Positions 8,885-16,837 of a DNA stretch of 64,000 nt are shown one piece after another. The translations under genes were made by a program, and so were the position numbers. Source of the DNA: JBAZTO01 sp041661865 (GTDB taxonomy: Bacteria > Planctomycetota > Phycisphaerae > SM23-33); the NCBI GenBank assembly GCA_041661865.1, contig JBAZTO010000012.1, positions 6,084 to 70,083 of the forward strand, read 5' to 3'. How positions within the stretch are numbered: the stretch's first letter is position 1; every line of letters starts with the position of its first letter. The notes below the pieces were generated by a model, which was not told the origin of the DNA, ran no database searches, and was given only the letters and a program-made list of their open reading frames with translations.

Positions 8885-10186
8885 ATGGCCAATACGCCTT
8901 TCATCCTGATCGCCGAAGACGAACCGGCGCACGCCGAAGCCATCCGACGAGCCTTCAATGAGGCCGGCGCAACGGCCGAGATCCAGGTCGTGGGCACGCT
9001 ACGGGAATACCGCCAGGCCGTGGCCGCCAGACCGCCCGACATCGCCCTGATGGACGTGAATCTGCCGGACAACCGGACGATGGAGACTTTGACCTCGCCG
9101 CCCGAGGCCAGGGCCTTCCCCGTCCTGGTCATGACCAGCCACGGCAACGAGCAGATGGCCGTCGAAGCCATCAAGGGCGGCGCGATCGACTACATCTCCA
9201 AGTCGCCCCAAGCCTTTGCGGACATGCCCCGGGTGGTGCGGCGGGCCTTGGACCAATGGGAGACGCTCCTGCTGGGCAAGCGGGCGGAAAAGGCGCTTGA
9301 TGCCTCGGAAATCCGGTATCGCCGGCTGCACGAGAGCATGAGGGATGCCTTCGTCAACGTGGACATGGCCGGACGGATCCTGGAGTTCAATGAAGCCTAT
9401 CGCATCATGCTCGGCTACGAAGGGGAGGAATTGCGGGCGATCGCCCATGTGGACCTCGTCCCCGAGAAATGGCACGCGCTCGAGGCCGAGATCGTGGACA
9501 CGCAGATCCTCGCTCGCGGGTACTCCGACGTCTATGAAAAGGAATATCGGAGGAAGGATGGCACGACCCTCCCGGTGGAGTTGAGGACGAACCTGCTGCG
9601 CGACGAGGAGGGAAAGCCCGTCGGCATGTGGGCGATCGTCCGCGACATCACCGAGCGGAAGCAGATCGAGTCGAGGCTGGCCCACCTGGCCAGTCACGAC
9701 CCGTTGACGGGTCTGTCCAACCGCCCGCTGTTCAAGGAGTGCCTCGTGCGATCGGTGGCCAAGGCGAACAGAGGCAGGCCCAGTTCCCTCATGGTGTTTG
9801 ACGTGGACCATTTCAAGGCCGTCAACGACACGCTCGGCCATGCCGCGGGCGACGACGTCCTGATCGAACTGGCCCAACTGGTTCAGCAGCGGCTTCGCAC
9901 GGAGGACATCCTGGCCCGAATCGGCGGCGACGAGTTTGCCGTGCTGCTGGAAGACACCTCCGTCGGACAGGCTCGAGTGGTCGCCGAACGTGCCTGTCGC
10001 GCCATTTCCAATCACGCCTTTCTTGTCGACCGCCGCATCCAGCCGACGCTCAGTATCGGCATGGTGGAAGTGACCGGCCGCGATGAGGTGGACGCACTCC
10101 TGTCCAGGGCCGATGCCGCCATGTACAAGGCCAAGGAGCAGGGAGGCAACCGCCTGGTGTGCGAGCGGCCGGTTGTGGCCACCTGA
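8885..10186 (+). CDS. Response regulator diguanylate cyclase (REC-PAS-GGDEF)
   Basis: The protein is 433 residues: receiver (1-125; acceptor Asp in ALMDVNLPD), PAS (about 140-260) and GGDEF (about 268-428). The catalytic ARIGGDEF is intact, and RTED sits five residues upstream, an I-site for product inhibition, so c-di-GMP synthesis is expected. The receiver has KSPQ where KPF is usual. The PAS domain and its coding DNA are nearly identical to the first PAS of the hybrid kinase starting at 10582. The start ATG follows AAAGGA at 7 bases. It is the third gene of the kinase/receiver/cyclase group. Confidence 0.95.
   Translation: MANTPFILIAEDEPAHAEAIRRAFNEAGATAEIQVVGTLREYRQAVAARPPDIALMDVNLPDNRTMETLTSPPEARAFPVLVMTSHGNEQMAVEAIKGGAIDYISKSPQAFADMPRVVRRALDQWETLLLGKRAEKALDASEIRYRRLHESMRDAFVNVDMAGRILEFNEAYRIMLGYEGEELRAIAHVDLVPEKWHALEAEIVDTQILARGYSDVYEKEYRRKDGTTLPVELRTNLLRDEEGKPVGMWAIVRDITERKQIESRLAHLASHDPLTGLSNRPLFKECLVRSVAKANRGRPSSLMVFDVDHFKAVNDTLGHAAGDDVLIELAQLVQQRLRTEDILARIGGDEFAVLLEDTSVGQARVVAERACRAISNHAFLVDRRIQPTLSIGMVEVTGRDEVDALLSRADAAMYKAKEQGGNRLVCERPVVAT
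9283..9660. repeat. PAS-coding duplication, copy 1
   Basis: About 380 bases encoding the PAS domain match 10694-11075 almost base for base, including silent positions; long runs around 9490-9545 and 10905-10960 are identical. This implies recent duplication or gene conversion between adjacent signalling genes. Confidence 0.85.
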
Positions 10187-10214
10187 AGAAACTTTCTCGT
10201 CACCTCCCATGCCA

Positions 10215-10500
10215 CCGGCAGGAACTGTGTCATGGGATTGATAACCACCTTCAATTACAGCATGTTGAAGACTGCGTGCAGAGCTACCCCCCCGCCGTTC
10301 CCAGCCGATTTCTCTGGTTGTTCTTATTATTTTGACGATGCTTGCGATACCGCGTTGTCGGAGAGCTACAATATGGCACGAGGCGTGCGCTTTAGGCGGA
10401 TAGATCAGCGAGTCCACAAGCTTGTTGGCTTTCCGAAAGGGGATAGAGCGATGCCGCGAACAAGCAACTCGGCCAGGGAGGGCTTGACAGGCTGGTGCGT
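10215..10500. repeat. Duplicated block, copy B (degenerate)
   Basis: A degenerate copy of 6595-6850. It begins with a 24-base exact match to the end of the REC-GGDEF gene, here lying after the stop codon of a different cyclase and so non-coding. It then repeats the promoter (TTGCGA-N19-TACAAT at 10342-10372) and the first codons of the kinase at 6809. It marks the scar of a tandem duplication of a signalling module. Confidence 0.7.
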
Positions 10501-10576
10501 CCCGTGCGCTCTCGGGGTGGTTCTCGTTGGCCCCGCGGGATGCCTTGAAGGCGCCGGCAAGGGGAAGAAGGGGTAG
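10451..10576 (+). pseudogene. N-terminal remnant of a duplicated sensor kinase
   Basis: This 41-codon frame has a good ribosome site (AAAGGGGA). It starts MPRTSNSAREG, matching the N-terminus of the kinase at 6809 (MPRTLISARDG in its frame). After about 20 residues the membrane helix that should follow is replaced by a short degraded sequence, then a stop six bases before the next gene. The simplest reading is that the hybrid kinase at 10582 once had a membrane sensor that has been deleted, leaving its old promoter and start. It could still be translated as a leader peptide. Confidence 0.55.
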
Positions 10577-10581
10577 CACTG

Positions 10582-13368
10582 ATGAGCAAGCAAGCAAAAC
10601 CCTCACCGAAGGCCAATCTTCGCAGTTGGTTACAAGCCGTCGCTCCAGGCCGGGCAGAACCTGTCGCGCCGAGCAACGTCACCGATCACAAGCGGGCGGA
10701 GAAGGCGCTACGGGCCTCGGAAGTCCAGTACCGCCAGCTGTACGAGAGCATGAGGGATGCCTTTGTCCGCGTGGACATGGCCGGACACATCCTGGAGTTC
10801 AATGAAGCCTATCGCGACATGCTCGGCTACGAAGAGGAGGAATTGCGGGCACTCACCCATGTGGACCTCGTCCCCGAGAAATGGCGCGCGATCGAGGCCG
10901 AGATCGTGGACACGCAGATCCTCGCTCGCGGGTACTCCGACGTCTATGAAAAGGAATACCGGAGGAAAGACGGCACGCTCGTCCCGGTGGAGTTGAGGAC
11001 GAACCTGCTGCGCGACGAGGAGGGAAAGCCCGTCGGCATGTGGGCGATCGTCCGCGACATCACCGAGCGGAAACGGATGGAGGAGGAACTGGAGCGGTCG
11101 GCCAGGCAGTGGCAGACGACGTTCGACGGCGTCTCCAGCGCCGTGTGTCTGATGGACGCCAAGGCCCGGATCATTCGTTGCAATGACGCCACGGCAAAGC
11201 TGGTGGGCAAGCGGGCGGATCAGTGTCTGGGGCTGACGTGCTGCGAGCTTCTTCACGGCTCGAAACACCCCATCGCCGACTGCCCGCTTGCCCGGGCGTG
11301 TCGCTCCCTGCGACGGGAGATCACTGAACTGAGGATCGGGCAGCAATGGATCGAGGTGACCGTGGATCCTCTGGCGGCGAAGGACGGCAGCTTTGCCAGC
11401 GCGGTGCATATCGTCACGGATATCACCGATCGCAAACGGGCCGAGGAGGCGCTGCGGAAACGTGACGAGATCATACGCTACATCCTCAAGTACGATCCCA
11501 ATGCCATCGCCGTGTTCGATCTTGGGCTGCATTACATCGCAGTCAGTGAGCGGTATCTCCACGACTATGGCGTTAAGGAAGAAAACATCATCGGAAAACA
11601 CCACTACGAGGTGTTTCCGGAGATACCCCAGAAATGGAAGGACGTGCATCAAAGATGCCTCGCGGGCGCCGTCGAACGCAACAATGACGATTCCTTTCAG
11701 CGCCCCGACGGCTCGATCACCTATAACCGTTGGGAATGTCGCCCATGGTACCGTGAAGATGGGACGATCGGCGGCATTGTCACTTACACCGAGGTAACCA
11801 CCGATCGCAAACGGGTCGAACAGGCGCTGCGGGAGAGCGAGGCACGTTACCGGGCCATCACGGCCGCCCTGACGGACTATATCTACACGGTCCGAGTGAA
11901 GGACGGCCAGGCGACCGAGACCCTCCACGGCGAGGCCTGCGTGGCCGTGACGGGATACACGCCCCAGGAATACCGGGACAACCCGAACCTGTGGATCGAG
12001 ATGGTACCGCCGGAGGACCGCCCGGCCCTGCTGGAACACACCAGACAATTCCTCTCCGGACAGGAGGTGGGCGCGCTGGAGCATCGGATCGTGCGGAAGT
12101 GCGGCGACGTTCGATGGGTGCGGAATACCCTCCTCCGACACGTGGACTCGCAAGGAAGAACCGTCTCCTACGACGGCCTGGTCCGGGACATCACGGAATA
12201 CCGACGGATGCAAGTCCAGTTCGCCCAAGCCCAGAAGATGGAAAGCGTGGGCCTGCTCGCCGGTGGAATCGCGCACGACTTCCGCAACCAACTGACGGTG
12301 ATCAAGGGCTATGGCGAGATGCTGCTTCGCCGCGACATGGTCCACGACAAGGCGCGGGAATACGTCCAGGAGATCCTCAAGGCCGCCGACCGCTCGGCGG
12401 AGATATCCGGTCAGTTGCTGGCGTTCAGCCGGCAGCAGGAGCTTCACCCGGAGGTGGTGAGCCTCGACGGTGCGATCGCGAGCCTGTCCAACTCCCTCAC
12501 CCGCATACTGGGCGAGGACGTGCGGCTGGCCATCATGCCTTCCAGAAATCTGGGAAGCGTGAATATCGATACGGGACAGTTCCAGCAGGCGATAATGAAC
12601 CTCGTCGTCAACGCCCGCGACGCCATGCCACAAGGGGGCCAACTAACCATCGAGACCGACAACGTCGACCTCGATGAGGACTTCGCCATGTCGCACCCCG
12701 GCGCATCGGCGGGCCCGCACGTGATGGTGGCCGTCACCGACACGGGAGTCGGGATGAACGCGGCGACGCTCGCGAGGGTCTTCGAGCCGTTCTTTACCAC
12801 CAAGCCCGTGGGACAGGGTACCGGCCTGGGACTGTCGATGGTCTATGGCTTCGTCAAACAAAGCGGCGGCTACGTGTCCGTCTATAGCGAGCCGGGGCGG
12901 GGCACCACGTTCATGATCTACCTGCCCCGCCTACAGGAGGGCGTTGCCCCGGCAAAGAGGGCCGCGGCGCCGGCCGACCTCCCCCACCACGGCACGGGTA
13001 CGATCCTGCTCGTCGAGGACGAGGAGGCCGTCCGGCAGGTGGTGTCGACGACCTTACGCGAATGCGGCTATACCGTCCTGGTGGCGGAAAATTCCCAGGA
13101 TGCACTATCCCTGGGAGCACACTACGACGGGAAGATCGATTTGCTCATGACGGATGTGGTGATGCCCGAGATGGGCGGCCCCCAGATCGCGGCTGCAATC
13201 CTGACCTCCAGGCCCGGCATTCCAGTGCTGTATATGTCCGGATATACGGGCAGGGCGCTGGCCAATCAGGGCGTCGTCCCGCGCGACGTAAACCTGCTGG
13301 TCAAACCGTTCAACCCCGGGGCGCTGCTGAAGGCCGTTGGGCGGCTCCTGGAGCCCAAGGCCGCCTGA
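10582..13368 (+). CDS. Soluble multi-PAS hybrid histidine kinase with receiver
   Basis: A 928-residue protein without membrane segments: four PAS domains (about 45-170, 175-290, 295-410, 415-545), HisKA with His565 in GGIAHDFRNQ, HATPase (about 660-780; NLVVNARDAMP, GTGLGLSMVYG), then a C-terminal receiver with acceptor Asp858 (MTDVVMPEMGG). The second PAS carries a Cys cluster (LTCCELLHG...ADCPLARAC) that could bind a metal or sense redox state; this is inference. The first PAS is a near-copy of that in the cyclase at 8885. Upstream lies the remnant of a membrane sensor N-terminus. Convergent with the sigma factor gene 50 bases away. Confidence 0.94.
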   Translation: MSKQAKPSPKANLRSWLQAVAPGRAEPVAPSNVTDHKRAEKALRASEVQYRQLYESMRDAFVRVDMAGHILEFNEAYRDMLGYEEEELRALTHVDLVPEKWRAIEAEIVDTQILARGYSDVYEKEYRRKDGTLVPVELRTNLLRDEEGKPVGMWAIVRDITERKRMEEELERSARQWQTTFDGVSSAVCLMDAKARIIRCNDATAKLVGKRADQCLGLTCCELLHGSKHPIADCPLARACRSLRREITELRIGQQWIEVTVDPLAAKDGSFASAVHIVTDITDRKRAEEALRKRDEIIRYILKYDPNAIAVFDLGLHYIAVSERYLHDYGVKEENIIGKHHYEVFPEIPQKWKDVHQRCLAGAVERNNDDSFQRPDGSITYNRWECRPWYREDGTIGGIVTYTEVTTDRKRVEQALRESEARYRAITAALTDYIYTVRVKDGQATETLHGEACVAVTGYTPQEYRDNPNLWIEMVPPEDRPALLEHTRQFLSGQEVGALEHRIVRKCGDVRWVRNTLLRHVDSQGRTVSYDGLVRDITEYRRMQVQFAQAQKMESVGLLAGGIAHDFRNQLTVIKGYGEMLLRRDMVHDKAREYVQEILKAADRSAEISGQLLAFSRQQELHPEVVSLDGAIASLSNSLTRILGEDVRLAIMPSRNLGSVNIDTGQFQQAIMNLVVNARDAMPQGGQLTIETDNVDLDEDFAMSHPGASAGPHVMVAVTDTGVGMNAATLARVFEPFFTTKPVGQGTGLGLSMVYGFVKQSGGYVSVYSEPGRGTTFMIYLPRLQEGVAPAKRAAAPADLPHHGTGTILLVEDEEAVRQVVSTTLRECGYTVLVAENSQDALSLGAHYDGKIDLLMTDVVMPEMGGPQIAAAILTSRPGIPVLYMSGYTGRALANQGVVPRDVNLLVKPFNPGALLKAVGRLLEPKAA
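10694..11075. repeat. PAS-coding duplication, copy 2
   Basis: Partner of 9283-9660; encodes the first PAS domain of the soluble hybrid kinase. Confidence 0.85.
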
Positions 13369-13420
13369 AGCGAGGGTGGGTTCCCGCCCCAACGCGGAAG
13401 GTGCGTCGCATCGCGGAGGT

Positions 13421-14209
13421 CTACTGGCCCGGCAGTTGCCCTCCATCCGCTCCCAGGCTTCCACGAAGGCGGGCCAGCACGGAGGAGTGTATCTGGCAGA
13501 TGCGGCTCTCGGACAGGTCCAGTGTCTTGCCGATCTCCGTCAACGTCATTTCTTCGGAGTAGTACATGAGAAGCACAAGGCGCTCCGTCCGGGCCAGGCC
13601 GTGCGTGATCTTCTCGTACAGCTCGCGATGCATCACCTGACGCAGCGGGTCTTCAGCGCGGCGATCCTGAAGGGCGTCGATCTCGCGGAACTGGCGGCCC
13701 TGGCCGTAGTCGACCCCGCCGTCCAGCGACAGCGGGCTGGTGACGGAGGCGTCCCGCTGGCACCTGCGCAATGCCGCCTCCGACAAGTTCAGATGCGCCG
13801 ACAACTCGCTGTCGAGGGGCAACCTCCCCAGGCGCGAGGTCAGTTCGCTCTTGGCCCGGTCGAGCTTGCGGGTTTGGCTTCGGACCCGGCGCGTGGACCA
13901 GTCCATCGACCGCAGCTCGTCGAGCATGGCCCCGCGTATCCTCGGGGGGCTGTACGCCTCAAATCGGATGCCGCGCGCGGGGTCGAACCCTTGGACAGCG
14001 CTGAGCAGGCCGAACGTCCCGGCCGAGACGAGGTCGTCCATTTCAACGAGACGAGGCAGGCGGGACCGCAGGACGCGCGCGGTTCTCTCAACCAGTGGCT
14101 GATAATGCACCAACAGCGCGTTACGCGCCTGGTCGTCACGGCCGTCCAGGTACTTCCGCCACAGTTCAACGGTAACATCTTTCGTGGTGTTTTCTGCTCT
14201 GGCGATCAT
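13421..14209 (-). CDS. FliA/WhiG-family RNA polymerase sigma factor
   Basis: A sigma-70 family protein of 262 residues, with region 2 (about 20-95: LVEMDDLVSAGTFGLLSAV, FEAYSPPRIRGAMLDELR), region 3 (about 105-170) and region 4 (about 205-255, helix-turn-helix with SESRICQIHSS). The wording of regions 2 and 4 fits the FliA/SigD/WhiG group, which directs motility or sporulation-type regulons. I chose ATG 14209 because AAGGAG lies nine bases upstream; an in-frame ATG at 14218 sits directly on that ribosome site and is less likely. It follows a receiver gene by 19 bases, probably one transcript. No flagellar structural genes are in the window, so its regulon is unknown. Confidence 0.93.
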   Translation of the reverse strand: MIARAENTTKDVTVELWRKYLDGRDDQARNALLVHYQPLVERTARVLRSRLPRLVEMDDLVSAGTFGLLSAVQGFDPARGIRFEAYSPPRIRGAMLDELRSMDWSTRRVRSQTRKLDRAKSELTSRLGRLPLDSELSAHLNLSEAALRRCQRDASVTSPLSLDGGVDYGQGRQFREIDALQDRRAEDPLRQVMHRELYEKITHGLARTERLVLLMYYSEEMTLTEIGKTLDLSESRICQIHSSVLARLRGSLGADGGQLPGQ

Positions 14210-14228
14210 GGCACACATCTCCTTCTCG

Positions 14229-14651
14229 TCATGGCTGGACGGCTCCGGCATGCCGGGCTCCGGCCAGTACCTTGTCATGGATCATCGCGGCGAGGTCGTC
14301 CAACAGGAATGGCTTGAACAGGCACGAAACCGGACAGGCTCGACGCAGCCCCGGAGCGTTCGCCGTGTAACGATTGCCGGTCAGCACCATGGTGCCTGGC
14401 AGCAGTTCGGGCTTGACCGCCCCGATGACCCTGAGCACTTCCCAACCGTCGGGTTCGGGCATCACCAAATCCAGAACCACCGCGTCAAAGCGATCCCAGG
14501 CCAATCGACAAATGGCCTCTCGGCCGCCGTTGGAAAACGCCACCGTCGCTCCCAGTCCGGTCAGGAAATCAACCAACAGCGACGTCATCTCCGCGGAGTC
14601 GTCCACAACCAAAATCCTCCGCCCTCGCAACAGATCTGAGTCCTCGAACAT
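14229..14651 (-). CDS. Stand-alone response regulator upstream of the sigma factor
   Basis: A 140-residue receiver: acidic pair in LVVDDSAEM, acceptor Asp in VVLDLVMPEPDGW, Thr in VLTGN and conserved Lys in CLFKPF. It has no output domain. The ATG at 14651 follows a GAAGGTG ribosome site. It is cotranscribed with the FliA-type sigma gene 19 bases downstream, so it may control that sigma factor by partner switching or as phosphorelay output; this is inference from position. Confidence 0.9.
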   Translation of the reverse strand: MFEDSDLLRGRRILVVDDSAEMTSLLVDFLTGLGATVAFSNGGREAICRLAWDRFDAVVLDLVMPEPDGWEVLRVIGAVKPELLPGTMVLTGNRYTANAPGLRRACPVSCLFKPFLLDDLAAMIHDKVLAGARHAGAVQP

Positions 14652-14695
14652 GATGCACCTTCTTCTTGCCTGCTCACTCTTCTTGACATGAGCCG

Positions 14696-14944
14696 TCATC
14701 CCGCCGACGCGGGGCAACAGGCCCCTCCAACGCCTCGTTCACGAGGCTTCGGGCGTTCCGAGCCGCCCCCCGTGGCCTGTCCGGGGTCACGGCCCCGGCC
14801 TTCACGCTGACACGGACGGCTTTCAAATAGCAGCCGGTGGCGGAGGGCCTGTAGCTGGCCCAATTGCCTGATGCTCTCGGCCTCCACCTTCGCCCTGGAG
14901 GGTTGCGTGGAATAGAGCCACCCTGGACTGATCTCCGTTTTCAT
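14696..14944 (-). CDS. Small ORF upstream of receiver-sigma pair, possibly frameshifted
   Basis: An 82-residue frame starts at ATG 14944 after a good ribosome site (GAGGG, 7 bases). The first 42 residues look coding and helical. After about 14820 this frame becomes Gly/Arg-rich and unlike protein, while the next frame becomes GC3-biased and runs to a TGA at 14674, only 22 bases before the receiver gene. A single-base shift would give one continuous protein of about 90 residues. Its position ahead of a FliA-type sigma factor makes a FlgM-like anti-sigma role thinkable, but I see no decisive FlgM motif. Confidence 0.3.
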   Translation of the reverse strand: MKTEISPGWLYSTQPSRAKVEAESIRQLGQLQALRHRLLFESRPCQREGRGRDPGQATGGGSERPKPRERGVGGACCPASAG

Positions 14945-15366
14945 GGCAATACCCTCTTTGAGTGAAGCCATGCCCTGGGTGATGTGAAAACGCAACGTGA
15001 CCCAGTTGCCTTGAACGGCGTCGTTGAGGGGACGGTTGCCATTGGAGGCCCTCCAACATGGCCGGACACCGTGGTTCAGACTTCAGGCCCCCTCCTAAGG
15101 CCCCAGAACCGGTTATCTACCCAGCCTCCGTTCTGGTGACATGTTTAATCCTATTCATACATCGGCTCAACAACAACAAAAATCACAACAATCATAAAGA
15201 TATTATAGATGTCATAGTCGGAGTTTCTGATGTCGTGACATAAAAACCTCATAATTCAATATTTCACAGTATGATAACGCCCTATTGAGCCCATGATTCC
15301 TGCCAAAATGAAATGCGAGTTTTTCATGGCCGAGCTCGCCTTTGAAAGAAGACAGGACAGACGGAG
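14945..15366. other. Gene-poor interval, AT-rich in the middle
   Basis: No convincing coding sequence. Bases 15170-15290 are markedly AT-rich compared with the surroundings and probably contain leftward promoter DNA for the small ORF, receiver and sigma genes. The leftward motif at 15270-15309 resembles one ahead of the metabolic operon at 59892-59926. Confidence 0.5.
15270..15312 (-). promoter_or_regulatory. Leftward conserved motif TTGGCA-N23-TATCAT
   Basis: Read leftward, TTGGCA and TATCAT are 23 bases apart with CAATAGGGCGT before the second box. About three quarters of some 38 positions match the sequence ahead of the operon at 59837, with identical spacing. The spacing is too long for a standard sigma-70 promoter, so this may be a regulator site or a small dispersed repeat. 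Confidence 0.3.
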
Positions 15367-15462
15367 AAGCGGTTCACGGAGGCGCAGATTGCCTTCGCTC
15401 TTGGCTGGAGTGAGGCCGGCACGACGGTGGAAGTACCCCTGCCGAGAATCCGAGGCAGTGCC
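15367..15462 (+). pseudogene. IS3-family transposase OrfA remnant
   Basis: Translation in the frame starting at 15367 gives KRFTEAQIAFAL followed by EAGTTVEV. This is the hallmark start of IS3-family OrfA (helix-turn-helix part), after which the match decays through a garbled region and the frame loses similarity. No OrfB or terminal repeats are visible. It is an old insertion relic just upstream of the polysaccharide locus. Confidence 0.6.
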
Positions 15463-15536
15463 CGATGTGGCATTAGGAACAAGGCACATGTCGATGATCG
15501 CTGACCTCGTCCAGATGACGCACTTTTCAGCCTTCC

Positions 15537-15572
15537 GCGTCTGTTGACGCTCCAACCCCGCGGCCTTATCAT
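15537..15572 (+). promoter_or_regulatory. Promoter P1 with palindromic operator over the -35 box
   Basis: TTGACG (15544-15549), 17 bases, TATCAT (15567-15572): a near-consensus sigma-70 promoter reading into the aminotransferase gene at 15709. A perfect inverted repeat GCGTC-N4-GACGC (15537-15550) covers the -35 box. The same promoter and palindrome occur at 23251-23286 ahead of the UDP-glucose dehydrogenase gene, which suggests a shared regulator. Confidence 0.7.
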
Positions 15573-15708
15573 GCCGATACCATATTCTGGAACAACTTCG
15601 AGTAAGTGGCGTATTAGCAAGGTGGCCGTTCTGTCATCACCGGGTATTGCAGCGATGGAACGACCGACCATCGTTTCGGTGCGGCCCCATCATGGAAGGA
15701 CGTGAACA

Positions 15709-16836
15709 GTGAGTGAGCAGTCGGTTCCTCTGTCGGCGCCCAATCTGACAGAGCAGGAAGTCCAGGCGGTTGTCGCGGTTTTGCGGAGCGATCGTCTCAG
15801 CATCGGGCCGCACATCGAGGCCTTCGAGACCGCGGCGGCCGAGCGGGCCGGGCGCAAGCACGGCATCGGCGTCAACAGCGGCACCAGCGGGCTGCACCTG
15901 TGCGTTCGCGGCCTAGGCATCGGCAAGGGCGACGAGGTCATCACCACGCCGTTTTCCTTCGTCGCCACCACCAACTGCCTGCTGTTCGAACAGGCCAAGC
16001 CGGTCTTCGTGGATATCGACCCCGACAGCTACAACGCCGATCCGCAGGCGGTGGAGGCCGCCATCACCGGCCGAACCAGGGCGCTGCTGCCGGTGGAAGT
16101 GTTCGGCAACACCGCGCACTTCGACCGCTACGAGCAGATCGCACGCGGGCACAAGCTGCTGATGATCGAGGACTGCTGCGAGGCCCTGGGCGGGCGGCTC
16201 GGCAAGCGGCAGGCCGGCAGCTTCGGCGATTGCGGCGTGTTCGCCTTCTATCCCAACAAGCAGATCACCACCGGCGAGGGCGGCATGATCGTCACCGACG
16301 ACGACCGCCTGGCCGACCTGTGCCGCTCGATGCGCAACCAGGGGCGCGACACGACCGCCTGGCTGTCGCACGCGCGGATGGGCTTCAACTACCGCCTCAG
16401 CGAAATCAACGCCGTGCTGGGCGAGGTCCAGATTCAGCGGCTGGACGAGATCCTGACCAAGCGCCGCCACGCGGCCGATCTGTACAACCAGGCCTTGGCC
16501 GGCATCGAGGAAATCCACCTGCCGCCGATGGTCGAGCCGCACCACGCCAGTTGGTTCGTCTACGTCATTCGCCTGGCCGACCGCTTCAGCCAGGCCGACC
16601 GCGACGCACTGATGGCCCATCTGCGGAAAGAGGGCATCGGCTGCAATCCTTATTTTGTGCCCATTCACCTCCAGCCCTTCGTGCAGGAGTTGCTGGGCAC
16701 CCAGGCCGGGCAGTTCCCCGTCACCGAGCGAATCGCCGCGCGGACGATCGCGATGCCGTTCTTCTGCGGGCTCAGCGAACCGCAGGTCAGCCACGTCAAA
16801 CAGGCCCTGCTCAAATTTCTGACGCGTGGGAGATAG
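15709..16836 (+). CDS. DegT/DnrJ/EryC1/StrS-family PLP-dependent sugar aminotransferase
   Basis: A 375-residue aspartate-aminotransferase-fold enzyme of the DegT family, which transfers an amino group (usually from glutamate) to a keto-sugar nucleotide. The PLP Lys is in FYPNKQITTGEGG, the cofactor-binding Asp is in IEDCCEALG, and the N-terminal substrate loop has GTSGLHLCV. Length and motifs are complete. The GTG start is chosen because GGAAGGA lies eight bases upstream. A second family member follows after one base, so they form an operon served by promoter P1. The exact amino sugar cannot be read from sequence. Confidence 0.93.
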   Translation: MSEQSVPLSAPNLTEQEVQAVVAVLRSDRLSIGPHIEAFETAAAERAGRKHGIGVNSGTSGLHLCVRGLGIGKGDEVITTPFSFVATTNCLLFEQAKPVFVDIDPDSYNADPQAVEAAITGRTRALLPVEVFGNTAHFDRYEQIARGHKLLMIEDCCEALGGRLGKRQAGSFGDCGVFAFYPNKQITTGEGGMIVTDDDRLADLCRSMRNQGRDTTAWLSHARMGFNYRLSEINAVLGEVQIQRLDEILTKRRHAADLYNQALAGIEEIHLPPMVEPHHASWFVYVIRLADRFSQADRDALMAHLRKEGIGCNPYFVPIHLQPFVQELLGTQAGQFPVTERIAARTIAMPFFCGLSEPQVSHVKQALLKFLTRGR

Positions 16837-16837
16837 C

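Noticed and set aside
8999..10606. 535-codon open frame on the minus strand
   Set aside because: Antisense shadow of the REC-PAS-GGDEF gene; the His/Asp/Gly-rich product has no family resemblance.
10708..12642. 644-codon open frame on the minus strand
   Set aside because: It lies wholly antisense to the soluble hybrid kinase, encodes no recognisable domain, and follows from the high GC third-position bias of the real gene.
13372..13400. GGGTGGG/CCCGCCC hairpin between the convergent kinase and sigma genes
   Set aside because: The loop is very short and no T-run follows, so I do not call it a terminator.
15256..15555. 99-codon minus-strand ORF upstream of the polysaccharide locus
   Set aside because: No ribosome site, no family resemblance, and it covers the IS3 relic in antisense.
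15573..15708. 136-base leader after promoter P1 as a possible riboswitch
   Set aside because: It lacks the conserved core of c-di-GMP-I or other riboswitches I know; only weak local pairing is visible.
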